Positions 45,348 through 45,595 of a stretch of DNA of 45,595 nt are shown here, piece after piece. The notes beneath the pieces were generated by a model. It was not told where the DNA came from, did no database searches, and saw only the letters and a list, made by a program, of their open reading frames with translations. This DNA comes from Thermus scotoductus DSM 8553. Lineage in GTDB: Bacteria; Deinococcota; Deinococci; Deinococcales; Thermaceae. Made by a program: the position numbers and the translations under genes. How positions within the stretch are numbered: position 1 is the stretch's first letter; each line of letters opens with the position of its first letter. The DNA lies in assembly GCF_000381045.1 (NCBI RefSeq), contig NZ_KB905743.1, positions 1-45,595 of the forward strand, read 5' to 3'.

Positions 45348-45595
45348 CTATACCGCATAGAGCCCCAGGAAGCGCAGGGCGGAGAGGGGGTTGAAGGAGA
45401 AGGCCTCCAAGGCCGCCTTCTTCTCCCTGACCCCTTGGCGGTGAAGCATGGAGACCAGAAAGGCCCGGAGGGCCGCCAAGACCTGTGCCCCCACCCCCCG
45501 CACCTGGCAGGCATCCTCGTGGAGGAGAACGTCCCGTACCCAAAAGGACCGGTTCTCTACCTCCCACCGGTAAAGGAGAAGCTCCCCAAGCCGCC
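45348..45595 (-). mobile_element. ISAs1-family transposase, C-terminal part (cut by window edge)
   Basis: About 81 codons are visible, ending TATGCGGTATAG. The reading frame shows the ISAs1 DDE C-terminus: YRWEVENRSFWVRDVLLHED, then CQVRGVGAQVLAALRAFLVS and FNPLSALRFLGLY. The Glu of WEVENR is the third acidic catalytic residue. The gene continues beyond 45595, so whether it is intact is unknown. Confidence 0.85.

Noticed and set aside
44918..45514. Minus-strand ORF running through the repeats into the adenosine kinase gene
   Set aside because: It crosses two non-coding repeat copies and reads the transposase in the wrong frame.

Overview
The window is GC-rich bacterial chromosome with densely packed genes, and it is best placed in the genus Thermus (Deinococcus-Thermus). 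The TrpB and SpeE products read as close relatives of the T. thermophilus proteins. The pyrR leader matches the unusual attenuator described for Thermus ZO5. Many genes have a -10 box only 6-7 nt before the start codon, as in leaderless transcripts. This is an assignment from recognition, not from a search. Nearly all content is chromosomal housekeeping. I see no rRNA, tRNA, CRISPR array or prophage.

Layout. 1-104: one copy of a dispersed repeat touching the lon stop codon. 101-3083 (-): lon protease and a lipoprotein. 3138-7560: pyrimidine genes; pyrD runs right, and pyrR-pyrB-pyrC-Uma2 runs left behind a leader with promoter, PyrR-type RNA site, leader ORF and terminator. 7612-10351 (-): an SPW-repeat membrane protein, then a coupled chain of AbrB antitoxin, VapC toxin, D-2-hydroxyacid dehydrogenase and TauE/SafE exporter. 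10395-17302 (-): TldE/TldD, DNA polymerase III delta, glutaryl-CoA dehydrogenase, three small or poorly known proteins and a BatA/VWA membrane protein. 17360-21716 (+): an RHH antitoxin with a broken VapC remnant, tsaD and secA. 21761-29338 (-): YebC, a Kef antiporter, a DsbA-like protein, SpeE, a degenerate SpeD, FtsK and a Skp/OmpH protein. 29436-30590 (+): an envelope protein and a CBS-ACT protein. 30587-31408 (-): prephenate dehydratase. 31461-35086 (+): a small protein, a FemX-like peptidoglycan enzyme and three LptC/LptA-like genes. 35083-37820 (-): a BMP-type ABC ATPase and its lipoprotein, without permeases. 37893-45148: ligA, thyX (-), a leader-like small ORF, trpB-trpA, a lipoprotein, mqnC (-) and an adenosine-specific kinase. 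45145-45595: a second, inverted repeat copy, a diverged third copy and the 3' end of an ISAs1-type transposase.

The genes serve nucleotide synthesis (pyr, thyX), envelope building (lpt-like, femX-like, skp, secA, ftsK), polyamines (speE/speD), menaquinone (mqnC) and protein turnover (lon, tldDE).

The most unusual signals are these. (1) The octamer palindrome CCTCGAGG occurs about 45 times by eye where base composition predicts about 2. (2) A 104-bp near-identical inverted repeat bounds the window and ends at gene stop codons. (3) A SpeD homologue has lost the pyruvoyl-forming serine. (4) A vapC is truncated directly against tsaD. (5) The leader-ORF attenuator sits before pyrR in a cluster that lacks bbc.
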